Positions 1 to 11,525 of a DNA stretch of 64,000 bases are shown in pieces. The DNA is from Heterobilharzia americana (lineage: Eukaryota; Platyhelminthes; Trematoda; Strigeidida; Schistosomatidae). The DNA lies in the NCBI GenBank assembly GCA_944470555.2, contig OX104134.1, positions 70,550,678-70,614,677 of the forward strand, read 5' to 3'. A program made the translations under genes and the position numbers. The notes beneath the pieces are model-generated. The model saw only the letters and a program-made list of their open reading frames with translations. It was not told the DNA's origin and made no database searches. Every line of letters starts with the position of its first letter. Position 1 is the stretch's first letter.

Positions 1-1299
1 GTGATTCAGGGGATTGACGACTTTATTTACCGAAGAATTCGGATCAACTCTTGTGGAACAGTGACTGATATCTCTGCTCGAGGTGAAAATGCTCACTCGA
101 CCTTCGCCAATGTATCCACACCTTATTTTCATCTGATTTCATTACCGCATCATTCTATTTTGTCCTCCCCCCCTTCACGACTTTTTACCACTGAGTACTT
201 CCTCATTTCACTATCCTTCATCTGGTGCATTCTCTTTTGATGTGTTGATATGAGGTGTTGCAACATGAAGCACTATGTAGTAATGTCAGGTCTCATTTTG
301 ATATTAACTGACGGAATAGAACGTCTTGGCACAGTACCATCTCAAGAAATAGCCGTTCTAACCAGCATGGGTCTTTGAGTTATTCTGCTATGCAAGCGCT
401 AACACTATGCCAAGGTAGCAGCTAGTTGATCAAATGGATCAAAGTCCATCCATTCATCCAGAACAACACAGGACTAAGCATTTCTGTGTAATGGTCCGAG
501 TTACCACAGCTCACCTCAGTACACCGAGTAAAAAGGCAGTGGGGTAGAAGATGAATGAAAGAAAGTTTAGTCAAGAGAAATATAAAGTACTAAAAGAGAG
601 AAAGGGAGAAGGAGAAAATGGTGAGATTCAGTTAAGCGTTAAGATGAGGATCATGTGTATATACATCTGCGCCGTTGACATCAGTTCTGAACTATATTAC
701 TTAGAGTCTCCAACCACTGGTTTCTCTTGTCCCGTGGACCCCAAACACTCAGTCTGCATCGCCCAACCTGGCTCAAACCAACGGTCAAAGACTTCATAAA
801 ATGATACCATGTTTTGGTTTGGCTGCCTCGAGCCTTCTAGCCTGAACCTACTTCTGTCAACATTGTGTGACGAGGCAGACGGCGACTTGGCATACGTAAC
901 ACGTGTACCAACCATCTCAGTCGATGAAGGTTCGCAAACTCGTCAACTGACTTACCTTCCCTCCCTAAACTCTACACGTGACTTCTGCGTTACCCACAAG
1001 GTGACACCACGGAATATGACCGATACTACAAAGGCAGTGGTGGTTAAACACTCCAAGCTTTCTCATATCTTCCACCTTCAATGGGGCATGTTTCGCAGTC
1101 ATACAGTAGAACAGAGTAGACTGCTGTGGAGTATACGCGAATCTTAATAGACAGTGGGATATCATGGCGGCGCACAGGTGGAGTAATTTGGCAAAAGCCA
1201 GTCAAGCCTCTTGTATTTCTGCACAGATTTCATCAACCACTGAGTCACCAGGGCTCCCAGGACATCTCATCATAGGTTCTAACACACCCACAAGTATTC

Positions 1300-1560
1300 G
1301 AGTAGAGAGCCTTCAATAAGGTGATGTACTTCCTTGGTACGTCTTTGCCATAAGACTTCTCGACCAACGGAGTTGAATGCCGCCGCCTTCAGGTCGAAAA
1401 GCATAGCTATTGTCAGGCGTCGGTAACCGTGCCCGTGTTCCGAAACCTGGCTCAGTGTAAATATTTGGTCGATACACCTGCGGCCGAGTCTTAAGCCTAG
1501 CTAGTTTTCTCGGGCTTGCTGTTCCCGAGCTCTGCTCAGGCCTCAAAGAGTTATAGAACC
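1300..1560 (-). pseudogene. Reverse transcriptase fragment (motif A region), copy 1
   Basis: Around 1410-1360 one minus frame reads AMLFDLKAA followed by FNSV, which matches motif A of non-LTR reverse transcriptases and carries the first catalytic aspartate. The preceding residues resemble the fingers region of the same family. A frame change follows at once, and the sequence jumps to C-terminal coding matter (CLCSIGHIPWCHLVGNAEV at about 1050-990). The motif C region is lost. Confidence 0.6.
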
Positions 1561-2559
1561 TAGAAATTTAAATGCTATGTTCGTCAGGCTAATTCCTCTG
1601 TGGTTATCACAAGACGACTTCTTGCCTTTCTTGAAGACTGGGATAATCAGTGACTTAAACCAGTCAGAGGGGTCGTGTTTGATTCCCATATACTCGTTAC
1701 CACTTCCGTTAACCTAAGAGCACTCTGCCACCATCTTTGTATACCTCAGGAGTTAGTCCGTCTGATCCTGCTGCCCTTCCGCGACTTCTACAAGTGTTGG
1801 GGGCCTGTCTCAATATTCCATTCAGGATCCGACTGGATAGGGGGCAACGCAATGGTGGCTGGAGGCCAATTAAACTGTTCCTCGAAGTGTTCTGCCTATT
1901 GTTCCAGTCGTCTCGCCTTCGAGTGAATCGCAGACCCGTCCTTCTCCGCTATGGTCTCACTAACCGTAGTTGACCTCCCCCCAGTTTCCTTATTAAGTCT
2001 AAATAACTGTCTACTGTTACCAATCACCGCCGCCTTTCCCATCTCTTTACCCTTCATTGCCCACCACTGTTCGCTGTCGTTAGGTCGACTTTTTCTCTAT
2101 CTAGTTCTAAGTTGCGCTCGCTCTTCATTTTACTCAGAGCCTGCAGGAATGCGTTCACGTGCATCCTTTAGTTCGGAAGAAGCTGCTGATATCCACTGGC
2201 TATTTTCAGGCACTCTTTTGGAGTCGGCTACGGTCTTCAGCTCTGCCTTTCCAGCAGACTGGAGATGGCACCAAACTTTTCCTGGATGAGTTATAGTGTT
2301 CTGTTCCGACAACTACCTAGCCAATTTCTCACTGAACACGGCTTTGGTGTTTTCGTTGTTGAGCTCCACTTGTAGTGGTTTTCTTGCCAAACTTTTCCTA
2401 CGTCCGTTGGGATGCAGGCATAAACGCTCTCGGACCAACGCGTGGTCGCTATCCAAACACGTACTCCAGAAGGAGCGGCAGTCTTCCACCGATCCTCTGC
2501 AGCGATGACATAGCAATGCGGTCTATCTGTGTCCATCTCTGAGTTTAGCTTAGTGGACG

Positions 2560-3135
2560 CCACATCAGACAGTGTCTTTCTCTATGTCGGAAATTTGTGC
2601 TATCTAAAAATGTGCGGTTATCTGAGCATAATTGTAGTGGGAACTCCGAAAGCTCCACCTAAGTGCCTTTCTGCCTCACTTCAGTCTACCCACCTGTGCA
2701 TTGAAGTCACCTGCAACAATCACCACCTCCAAACGTTTGGCTTTCGAGAGGAGGCTACACAGTTTATGGTAGAACTCGTCCTTCACTTCATCCGAACTGC
2801 AGTCAGTGGGTGTGTAAGCAGAGATTACAAAGAGACAACGGCGACTCTCACCATTCCTTTTAGTTATTTTTCACTGTGCCGTTCAGTCGGACAGTTCAGA
2901 GGTGACTATTAATTGGGATCCAGTCTAGTAGTGAGCCTCCTGCCCTATTGCTTAATGCTATGCCTACATCTGCAAGACCCCGAAAGCTAGCTAACGGATC
3001 TCCAGAAACTCGTAGGGTGAATTTCGTGGACTCACCAGATTGGTCCTGTATGCGTGTCTCACAAACACAGCACACATCCATGGCCCGAGTTGCTAGAGTC
3101 TTTGGCAACGAGGCCTGTTGACCAATTTGGCGGAG
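2560..3135 (-). pseudogene. AP endonuclease fragment of SR3-like element, copy 1
   Basis: The minus-strand frame from 3135 contains segments such as MDVCCVCETRIQD and VGIALSNRAGGSLLDWIPI, typical of the N-terminal exonuclease-endonuclease-phosphatase domain of these retroelements, which nicks target DNA before target-primed reverse transcription. Further endonuclease sequence continues in other frames to about 2560, so several frameshifts are present. It is a relic inside the larger element and not a host gene. Confidence 0.7.
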
Positions 3136-3345
3136 GTTGCGGACATTGAAGACCCCGATTTGTAATTTGGAGAGTAGTTTAAGGAGACCAAGGGTGCTGT
3201 TCTATGGATTCAGATCATTGTCGAAGGCTACAGAGCTAGGAGAAATTGAAGATGATGTAGTATCGTTAATTGAGAGAGATGAAGGAAGATTAGAAGGTAA
3301 TGATGAGGATGTAGATAGCAGTTTGAAGAAACTTGAGTGCTGACA

Positions 3346-3990
3346 GAGTTGTGAGGGTGGTTGACACTTCCCGACTGGTCACACCTTGAAAGGCTATTTC
3401 TTCTTAATGTACCTGAAAGAGATTTATGTGACCGCTAAGTTTATCGGACATCTACTTGAGGCCTGTCACATGCAACATTTTGTGTATGGTTTTCTTCTGG
3501 CTTTTGTTGTTTTAGGGTCGGATGGTCGAAAAAGAAACGACATATGGACCAACACCGCCGGCCTAGGCGACCGTAGGGCATGGTGGAGTGTTATTTTTGG
3601 GGCCGACGTTTTCCAACCTCCTTTCCACTGAGAAGGCAGCATCAGCATGGCACTGGTGGTCATCCAAAGGAAACACCTTACTGCTGTCACATCCCATCCA
3701 GCTAGCAGCAGTACGACTTCACCCTCAGACCTCTATCATAATGTAGTAATTTACACCACAACTGTAGCTGCTTTTCGTCTAACCGCTATCCAACAGACTT
3801 TTCTGGTATGGTAGGACTCAAGGGAACAATTGTTCCACCAGCATAGCTCGTTTGGTCATTATGATATGTAGGGTCGACCACCACGTCAAGGTAGCAGCTA
3901 TCGGTCAGGAATGGATCAAAGTAGATCACAGTAGCCCAGACACATTCCTATTTTATCACTTTGAAATCTTGGATACATTACTACACTAAC
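3346..3990 (-). mobile_element. 3' end fragment of a second SR3-like element
   Basis: Bases around 3880-3970 resemble the 3' block of copy 1 at about 400-470, sharing CAAGGTAGCAGCT and then ATGGATCAAAGT. No intact frame is present. It may be the displaced 3' end of the element whose coding part resumes at about 4730, with the intervening 740 bp including a TAA repeat being a later insertion or expansion; that link is inference. Confidence 0.45.
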
Positions 3991-4635
3991 ACTATCATCC
4001 CATATACTTTCCAATGATTTTAGTATCTTTCAGTTTCTGTTGATTCTTGCAGTGTGCTGTCGTAAGCATGACTATTTGAACCGACAAATTACTGTGGAAT
4101 ATTTCGGAAAGACTGACAACTCAACGCATAACCCTGCAAAGAAGTGCATCAGTTGCTACACTTCACAGCAGTAAAAAAAGGATAGCGTCAACATTGCAAC
4201 ACGATGTAAATAATTTTGAGCTAAGACAGCGTGTGTTCGGTCAAGATGGAGATCGTTATTTAATAAGTGAACTTGTCTGTAAACACGGGCTTCGGTGGCT
4301 TGCACGCGTGCTACACACGTCGTCCCATCGTCTAGGGTTAGGATGATCCATTTATTGGCGCATTGCAACTCCCTGGTTGAGGTCCGAGAGATCGTGCAAC
4401 TCAGTGGTTCGAGAGGTTATCAGATATGCCTCAGAATTCAGACCAGTGGCGGTCGTGCTGTAGCTTTCTCCTGTCTTCTGTTGCTGAAATATAATTTATG
4501 TTTTATTTTGAACGTATCTTATTGAAATGCCTTTATAACTATGCTGTTCCTATTGTTTTTCTTTTTATGCCTTTCTCGTGGCTTCATATATTGAAAACAG
4601 TGTAACATCATTTTGCCGTACCATACTTGTGTCGC

Positions 4636-4688
<53 letters not shown>

Positions 4689-4712
4689 TAATAATAATAA
4701 TAATAATAATGT
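4636..4712. repeat. (TAA)n microsatellite
   Basis: About 25 TAA/AAT units run here with a single AAC interruption. The tract adjoins the truncated C-terminal coding end of the SR3-like element at about 4730. Frames across it give poly-isoleucine, poly-leucine or poly-tyrosine, which are artefacts and not proteins. Confidence 0.95.
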
Positions 4713-5206
4713 AATAATCCGATATTGGGCGCATTTACGTAGGTGGTGTATCGGCAATTGCAGTGTATATTCAAGACATCTCACTTGACTAAGGTTTACA
4801 ACCTCATGAATTGACTTGCCTATCTTGCCTAGTACCCTTCGTCTGACCTCAACAGTACTCACATTGTTATTCCATGAAACACCAGGAATGCTACGAAGAC
4901 ACTTGTAATCTGAAACCTGCTACTGCTTCATATCTTCTCTCAGCAGCCATGTCTCATAGCCGTACAGTAGGACAAAACGGGCTGCAGTTTAACGAACTCA
5001 TTATTTGCTAGATCGTCGGCTAGCTCGCCAGTTGGCGCCACAGATAATGGTCCTTCTGTATCCGAGCTGAGATTTCGTCAGCAACCGGTTTGTTCAACGG
5101 GCTCAAGCAACGCTCAAAATGAGTGAAGTGGTCGACGCATTCCACCACTTCACTTCCTGTCATTAAACTGGGAGTACTTGTAGCAAACCAGTCCTGGAAC
5201 ATCATC

Positions 5207-5614
5207 TTACGTTTGAGAGGTGCGAAACCTATGCTGGCCAAACATACTCAGATGTCTGCTGAAAGCGTCCAGAAGACCCTGCATTTTTTCAGCATCTTCA
5301 CTCAGCAGGGCGATATTGTCTGCATATACCAAGTCAACCAGATGGTCTCTATGGAGTAGATCAGTTCCTGTAAAGTCAGACTTACCTACGATTATTGCCA
5401 TTAGAACATCCATGATGAAGTTAAATTGGAATTGTAACAGTGGACATCTCTGGCGAGGACCACTAGTTATCGTCAGTTCACATGAAAACTCTTTATAAAC
5501 TCTTACACGGCTGGATGAGTAGAGAGCTTTGATAAGCATGGTATACTTCGTCGGTACTCCGTTCACAGTCAGAGACTGCCACAACACCTTGCTGTCGACA
5601 GAGTCAAGTGTCAC
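5207..5614 (-). pseudogene. Reverse transcriptase palm fragment, copy 2
   Basis: A 135-codon minus frame carries the reverse transcriptase palm: SVDSKVLWQSL after motif A, then TSGPRQRCPL (motif B region) and LVYADNIALL (motif C). The catalytic YADD box reads YADN, so the second metal-binding aspartate is replaced by asparagine. The protein is cut off at both ends by frame changes. Polymerase activity is not expected. Confidence 0.8.
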
Positions 5615-6886
5615 CCTCAGGATAACAAATATGGCAAGCGTCAGTCGTTTGTCAGTAAGTATGACTGTGTTGCAGAACCTGTCGAAGGGTAAAAATATGA
5701 TCGATGGATCCTCGTTCAGTTATAAAACGTACTTGGTTTTCTCGAGTTTGCTGTCGTCGAGCTCCAGTTAGCCGTCGACTAACTATGGACATTGGGATCT
5801 CGGACACAATGTTAGTCAAACTAATTCCCCTATGTTTGTCACCGGGAAGACGTTTTCCCCTTCTTATAGACTGGAATGATCAGTAAAATAAACCAGTCTG
5901 ACGCCACTACCTCTGATCTCCATACTCCACATAGTACCTTTGTCACATTAATTAACAATTCCCTACCCCATGCTTGAAACTTCAGGTGGGAAACTGTCAG
6001 ATCCTGCTGCTTCGCATCACTTTGGGTTTGATACAGCCTTCTTAACATCAAGGAGAGTTGGAAGACCGATATCTGCTCCACATTTAAGTGTTGGTGGATG
6101 TTGGGCAATTGAAGTGTTGCCGAGGGCCACTTGAACTGTACTTCAAAGTGTTTCGCTCAACGTTTTGATTATGAGCGTTCTATCCTTTTGGGTGTTTTAA
6201 TTCAGCGTTGTCTTTTTCTTGTCAGTGTCCTCAATAACCCTAAGTAGTTGTCATGTGTTGACCAACTCTGATGCCTTCTCTATCTCCACCGCTTTCGTTA
6301 ACCACCACTACTTACTGTCATTGCGACGATTGTTGGTCAGTTCGCGGTTAGTTGCCTTCGCTCTTCATCGTGGTCAAGATCAGATGGAATCAGTCTTCTC
6401 GCATCAATCAGTTCGGATTACGTCACTGAAATCCAGTGACGTTTGCTAACCTTCAGGTGTACGTTACCAACTGTCTTTACCACTGTTTCTACAGCAGACT
6501 TAATATCACGCCAGGTTTATTCGGAATGCACAATACTGTCATGTCCAGATAAATGCTTACCTATATCTTCCCTAAGTTCAGACGACGCTCTCATCTTCCA
6601 ATTGACAATACACAGGGTTTACTGACGTTTGTTTCCTGCGGCCAGTAAGACAGGCATAGGCGAGGCCGTACTGGCGCGTGACTGAAGTCTAAACTGGTAC
6701 TCCAGAAAGAGCCCCAATCCCCCACCGATGACCCATAGCAATGTGATCTAGCTCTGCTCATCGTCGGTTTGATGTCAGCGGACACCATGTGAGATAGTGT
6801 CTCTCCATATGCCTAGAGTTAATGCTGACCAGATAAAAGTGATTGTGGGAGCGAAATCGCAACAGACGATTACCGTTGTTGGTCTA

Positions 6887-7390
6887 TTAGCATGAGATCA
6901 TGTAAATATCCCCAAAATACCTTTTCGATTGACTCAGCTTCCCTACTTGATTATTAAAGCCATTTGCCTTTATGACTACATCTAAAAATTTTTCTTTCCG
7001 TGGTAAAGTTGACAGCTTCTCATAGAATTGATTCTTTGCATCAATCGAACTACAGTTGGTGGGTGAGTAGGCGGAGGTTAGCATCGGTTGATCTCACAAT
7101 CCTTCCCAGTTTATTGCAGATCCATTCAGTCGAACAGTACATAGACAGGGTTTGACTGGTATACAGTCGAGAAGCGTCCATTTTGCTCTACAACTCGATG
7201 CTACGCCTGCGCTAGCGAGTCCACGAGAGCCAGCCACTGGGTCTTCGGATACTTGTAAGGTGAATTTTGAAGATTCACTAGTGTGACCACATTTGGGTCC
7301 TGTATACGTGTCTCAGAGACAGTATACATCCATGGCTAGAGATTCCAAAGTTCTGGCAAGCGACGTTTGCTGTCCAATTTGGTATGGATT
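6887..7390 (-). pseudogene. AP endonuclease fragment of SR3-like element, copy 2
   Basis: The 65-codon minus frame 7084-6887 begins MLTSAYSPTNCSSIDAKNQF and reads as the middle of the endonuclease, where intact relatives have a similar SAYAPTDCSSD-type segment. Upstream sequence to 7390 encodes the N-terminal part (SLARTLESLAMDVYC) in another frame. It is frameshifted and has lost the expected GDFNAQVG catalytic stretch (here KANGFNNQVG). Confidence 0.7.
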
Positions 7391-8699
7391 GGTACTTCTT
7401 TCAGTGTCTATTTATACGCACTGGAATAAATATTTCCAGTAGAGTAGATCTGTGTTGTAGTCAACCACTTCAATTGAGGAGTTGGAAATGCCGGAGTCTA
7501 CATATTCGTATTGTTTATATAACATTACGTAGACTCGCGAACATCTCATGTCGAAAAGTTAGTCATTTCTGGTGAACGAAGCTATATACGCTATGTTATC
7601 TGCTACGAGGTGAAAGACTTTTCGACCTCAAGTATGAAGATGATGCTATTTTGTTATGTGAATACGTGCTAGCTACTGAAATCATACTTAAACAGCTTGC
7701 GATCAGTGCTTATAATTAGTCAGGTGTGTGCTTCACATCACGGATGTTCAAAGTGCTGATACAAGGTTGACATGAATCTGTACATGCACTGACCCTTAGC
7801 TGGGAACCCGTAGAAGTTGTTGAAAAGTTTGTGTGACTGGATAATTGTATGAATGTTAATAGAAATTCGCTTAATGAAGATTCTAATCATATATCGAAAA
7901 CCAGAGTGGCACAACAATCTGGATCACTTTCGGTGGCGTTGTGACGCGTTAGTTTATCTGTGAAAGACTGGGTACAGAACATGTCGATGTGAGCAGCCCT
8001 GCTCCTTGTCTGCGAAACCTGGGATATCAGATAATTCAGTGTTTTCTATCGCTAACGTCTGAGTAGGATTGATAGCATTTAGTGGAAGCATGTAAATGAT
8101 TGTGAAATGAAACGGGATTTTTGGTCGTGTGTAACCGTCATTCATTGAGTCAGGTCATCTTGAATTAAATCGACTTCGGTTTTTCATAAGACTTATCAAA
8201 TAAAGGGCGACATTTTCAACATGTGAGCTTGAACTATTCTTTAGATGTGCGCGTTGCTCATAATTACACCTATCGGACTAATATTTAGTTTTTTAATGAA
8301 TAGTAGGAATTCTTAGTATACCTATGTGATAGTTTTGTTTGACTACTGACATATCGCGTTAATTTTTTTCTCACTTTCCTAACAGTTTTTATTATCTACT
8401 CAAGAAAGATCACTTGCTGCCGGATCATTTGCCGTTGGAAAACATATAACCTTTTTAAGCAGTGGGAGAACAGAAGAAGATCAATTGGCTAATATGGTTG
8501 TGGCTGAATTTCTTCGCCAAAACACACCATATATTAGTTTGATTGAAGGTGGCTATACTGTTTTGCATGAAGTGTTAGGTGCTTACGAAGTGGGAAGGAG
8601 TTTAATTGGTCACGAGCCTGCAGTGTGTTTAGGATGCATCAATAAAAAGAGCTTCCTTTCCTCACCAGTTTCTTTGGATGCAAGAATGCAGCCATCACC
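7133..8699. repeat. Duplicated segment, left copy
   Basis: This block recurs at 11526-13091 with a constant offset of 4393 bp up to about 8653 and 4392 bp after a single deleted C. I saw no other difference in the lines I compared. It spans the 5' part of an SR3-like element, a TBC1D23 intron and the first 314 bp of its last exon. The right copy stops exactly at the first N of a gap. Confidence 0.95.
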
Positions 8700-9663
8700 C
8701 CAACAAAACATCGAAACGAAAGTTCAACAAAATATTTCCTCTAGTTCAGGTCTGTTTTCCAAATTCTCAACTGCCATTTTTAACACTGGTCGTCATTTAG
8801 ATCAAGTACCTAAGCTACTGAAACTTACAGGCGTTTCTACCTCAAGTCCTGCACAAACGAAAATGCCTACGGCACAAGTGACTACTCCAAACCAATGTAT
8901 TCAGCACAAAGAAACAAAAAAGTCTGTCGCTTACAGAAACACATCGTCTGTATTCAGTATTGATGATGATTACGATGAAGACGATGCATATGAAGGTGAG
9001 ACTGAAACTACTGCGAACAGAAAAAGTTGGACTGAGAATGAATCGAAAAGTGACACATCATCTGATCAGTCAACTTGGTTAAAACGCTTCGTTAAGTCAT
9101 CTACCCAATTTCCACCTATTATGGAGGGAGATTTTCCTTCTCGTGTAGGTGGTATGGACAGCTGTGAGGCTGGTGATGTAATTGATACTACGCGATGGTC
9201 TGGTCGACCAGAAGTGAGAGGTGTCTTTGATACTCGATTCCTTAAGCAGAATGGGCAGTTGGGCGATCATGGATTACTTGTTTTAGCAGAACGTCACCTA
9301 ATATTGTTACATTATCCAACACGTCGGCTTTCAAATCAACTCATTAGTTCACTCAGTAACACTTTGCAGTCTGTTTTTAGCAAGAAGAATTCAAAAGTAC
9401 CTCAAGATGATGTAACCGTTCAGAAACATGCATTCGTCTATCGGTCAATCCCTTTGTCTCTTATTGTAAAAATTACTTCTAATCGTCGTTTCCCCGAATG
9501 TATTACATTCCACTACTCTGCGTATGACGAAGGTGATATGTTAAAACTAAATGATCAATCATCACTTGGTATGAAAGATCGGCTGTTTATCACTGAAGCA
9601 GGCGAAGCAGTTAAAATGGTGAAAACTGCCATTTTTACTACCGACGGTCAGTTAGAAACCTAG
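8386..9663 (+). CDS. TBC1D23: TBC1 domain family member 23 (TBC1D23), last exon
   Basis: The exon starts after a polypyrimidine tract and the acceptor AACAG at 8385 and ends at a TAG at 9661-9663, giving about 425 codons. The first 80 residues are the end of a rhodanese-like domain (FLSSGRTEEDQLANMVVAEF, then YISLIEGGY), matching the family pattern of a large-helix segment followed by a conserved glycine pair. A low-complexity linker with an acidic stretch (SVFSIDDDYDEDDAYEG) follows. The C-terminal domain includes VVKITS-like LIVKITSNRRFPECITFHY and ends with GEAVKMVKTAI. In other animals TBC1D23 is a trans-Golgi adaptor that links golgin-captured endosomal vesicles to the WASH complex; its TBC domain is thought to be catalytically inactive. 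The TBC domain exons should lie upstream, beyond the retroelements or outside the window. Family assignment comes from recognised sequence features and not a search. Confidence 0.88.
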   Translation, partial: FLLSTQERSLAAGSFAVGKHITFLSSGRTEEDQLANMVVAEFLRQNTPYISLIEGGYTVLHEVLGAYEVGRSLIGHEPAVCLGCINKKSFLSSPVSLDARMQPSPQQNIETKVQQNISSSSGLFSKFSTAIFNTGRHLDQVPKLLKLTGVSTSSPAQTKMPTAQVTTPNQCIQHKETKKSVAYRNTSSVFSIDDDYDEDDAYEGETETTANRKSWTENESKSDTSSDQSTWLKRFVKSSTQFPPIMEGDFPSRVGGMDSCEAGDVIDTTRWSGRPEVRGVFDTRFLKQNGQLGDHGLLVLAERHLILLHYPTRRLSNQLISSLSNTLQSVFSKKNSKVPQDDVTVQKHAFVYRSIPLSLIVKITSNRRFPECITFHYSAYDEGDMLKLNDQSSLGMKDRLFITEAGEAVKMVKTAIFTTDGQLET

Positions 9664-11089
9664 TTTGTACAGATCGATTTTTGCCTTAATTCGTGAATAA
9701 TGCTATTTTTTGGCACATATCTCCACTCCACATGCCTTTCTTGACAGTGGAATCGTAAAACCACCTTGATCAAACGTTTTTTTTCCATTTCTCACTTACA
9801 TAATATTTTGTGTCCATAGAAAACTGTGATTGGTGAATCATGTATAATACTGTTTCACTCCACTAAGAAATTCTTTTTTGTTAATACCTTGCTATCGTTA
9901 TATCATTTCTTCGTTATGTTTAACCAAAGCAATACCTCCTATACTGACTTCTCATTTATGTGTAGGTGATTTTCTTTAAATGGGTTCTTTTGCTATTGTT
10001 GATTACATAAACAAGACACAGTTCTTGTATTGATTTCAGTTTAAGATTATGTTTCACTATTTGCTAAAAATTGTGGTTCTTATTTCACTATTAGTTTATT
10101 AGATGACACTTGTGGGTTATTAAATATCAACTTGTGGTTGGTGTAACTAACAATCTTAATAGTTCAGCAGCATTTTGACATATTTTTAACCTTACGTTAA
10201 ATTATGGTATAAAGCCTTACATAAATTCCCTGTTATTCTCATTTCCCTTGACTGTAACTAAGTTTTCAATAATTCACTCTCAAACTCCGTTTCTCTTATT
10301 TACTGGATGTGACAATTAGTCCTCACGTATACTTTCACATTGTTGCACTAAGTGGTTACTTTTCAGCCTGCCTGTTTTACTTTCTTTTTAACATAAGTAT
10401 TGCTCAACACAACTCCTAATAAATCATTATTTACCTGATTTCACCTTCCTTCTCAGTAATGTAGTTAATGATTATTGTCTTAACACCGTATTTTCATGGT
10501 CGTAGTGTTGTCGCAATTCACTGAGCATATTTTTCTCGTTAGGGTTTCTCCACTAAGTGGACAAATATACGTTTTTCGTTCTCATCACCTTTCGAAAGTT
10601 GTTTGAATTTCAAGAAATATGAATTTATGTTCTTGTTCAAAATAACTGGAAGAGGATCGATATAGAAACTACATACTACAGTCATTGCCCTCTCAAACAT
10701 CAGTTAGTTCCGATAACCCACAGCACAAAAGAACACATCGACGGAGTGTGATAGCCTCAATCTTGACAATTATCCAACAGAATTGAAAACCAGGTAGTCG
10801 TATTTTTTCCTAGCATTTTAAACCAGTCACCTTGGCTTACTGTTATGACATCATCGTTAAACTGGCTATCATCCTAAGAATCAATATTATTCTGCGTTTG
10901 CTCGATAAAAAGAATATTGCTAAAAAAAATTATTTTACAATCACGTAAGAAAGCGTTGTATTATAATTGTATCATAGGATAAAGTTTATCAAGGTTAGCA
11001 ATTGAATAAGTGAAAAAATACAGAATAGACTAACAATTTTCACAAATATGCAAGAGAAAATAAATTCTACAGGGAATGACAGGATTCGA
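9664..11089. other. Intergenic region between convergent genes
   Basis: AT-rich sequence of about 1.4 kb separates the TBC1D23 stop from the IFT57 stop. It should hold the 3' untranslated regions of both genes. A possible poly(A) signal AATAAA for the plus-strand gene lies at 10418-10423. I see no coding sequence or element here. Confidence 0.6.
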
Positions 11090-11422
11090 TCAAAATACAA
11101 ATGCTCCACCTCCATTTGATGGTTCCATCACTTTAGAAAATAGGGGTTTTTGACTATCTTCACGAACCCTTAAATGTGTTCGCAGCAAAATGTGTTCCAA
11201 AACACCAGTTCTAATATCCATTGCAGTGATCTCTGACTTCAGTCTTTGAATAGCTTGTTTAATACGTAATACAGATGATCCATCTGTCATACTCGAGCCT
11301 TTCTCGTCCATTTCAATTTTAACTCGTTCCAATTCTTCGCTAATTTCGGCTAGTGTCCGACTTCGAGAAGTGATCCCACCACTTACTTGCCGGTATTTGG
11401 CAGTTACGTCATTCAAGTTGTC
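11090..11422 (-). CDS. IFT57: Intraflagellar transport protein 57 (IFT57/Hippi), last exon
   Basis: Read on the minus strand, the exon begins after TTACAG at 11423 and runs 110 codons to the stop at 11090. It encodes the coiled-coil C-terminus of IFT57. The family signature EMDEKGSSMTDGSSVLRIKQ is clear, followed by MDIRTGVLEHILL, which corresponds to the conserved MDIRIGVVEH-type segment. IFT57 is a subunit of the IFT-B complex that carries cargo along cilia and flagella. In a schistosome this fits flame cells, sperm and ciliated larvae. Earlier exons should lie at higher coordinates on the minus strand, but that is where the duplicated TBC1D23 segment and the gap sit. Recognised by eye. Confidence 0.9.
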   Translation of the reverse strand, partial: DNLNDVTAKYRQVSGGITSRSRTLAEISEELERVKIEMDEKGSSMTDGSSVLRIKQAIQRLKSEITAMDIRTGVLEHILLRTHLRVREDSQKPLFSKVMEPSNGGGAFVF

Positions 11423-11525
11423 CTGTAATATAAATATAATTTTAAATTTTGATTGCTAAGGGGAATTTTACGAAGTTTTTTAATCGAGGTTAACCGGTGA
11501 AAAAGCTGTGTAATCGTATTATGAA

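Larger units (their letters stand above)
240..3345 (-). mobile_element. Decayed SR3/Perere-3-like non-LTR retrotransposon, copy 1
   Basis: Read on the minus strand, this stretch holds, in order, an AP-type endonuclease (about 3130-2560), a reverse transcriptase start (about 2300-1300), a C-terminal region (1165-965) and a 3' untranslated block (about 920-460). The translation resembles schistosome SR3/Perere-3-type elements; this is recognised by eye, without a database search. Frame changes and stops are scattered throughout. The palm segment that should carry the YADD motif is missing between roughly 1300 and 1160, so this copy cannot be active. The 3' block at about 460-960 has a clear relative at 53390-53830 in the same orientation. 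Confidence 0.75.
4728..7400 (-). mobile_element. SR3/Perere-3-like non-LTR retrotransposon, copy 2
   Basis: On the minus strand this contains endonuclease coding from about 7390 to 6880, linker and fingers sequence to about 5840, reverse transcriptase palm at 5614-5207, and a C-terminal region at 5000-4740 that includes VSTVEVRRRVLGKIGKSI. Domain order and many residues agree with copy 1, so both belong to one family. Several frames are needed to read it, and the active site is mutated. Its 5' 250 bp (from 7133) lie inside the large duplicated segment repeated at 11526. Confidence 0.8.

Noticed and set aside
4519..4862. Three long frames over the TAA tract
   Set aside because: They are poly-Ile, poly-Tyr and poly-Leu readings of a microsatellite.
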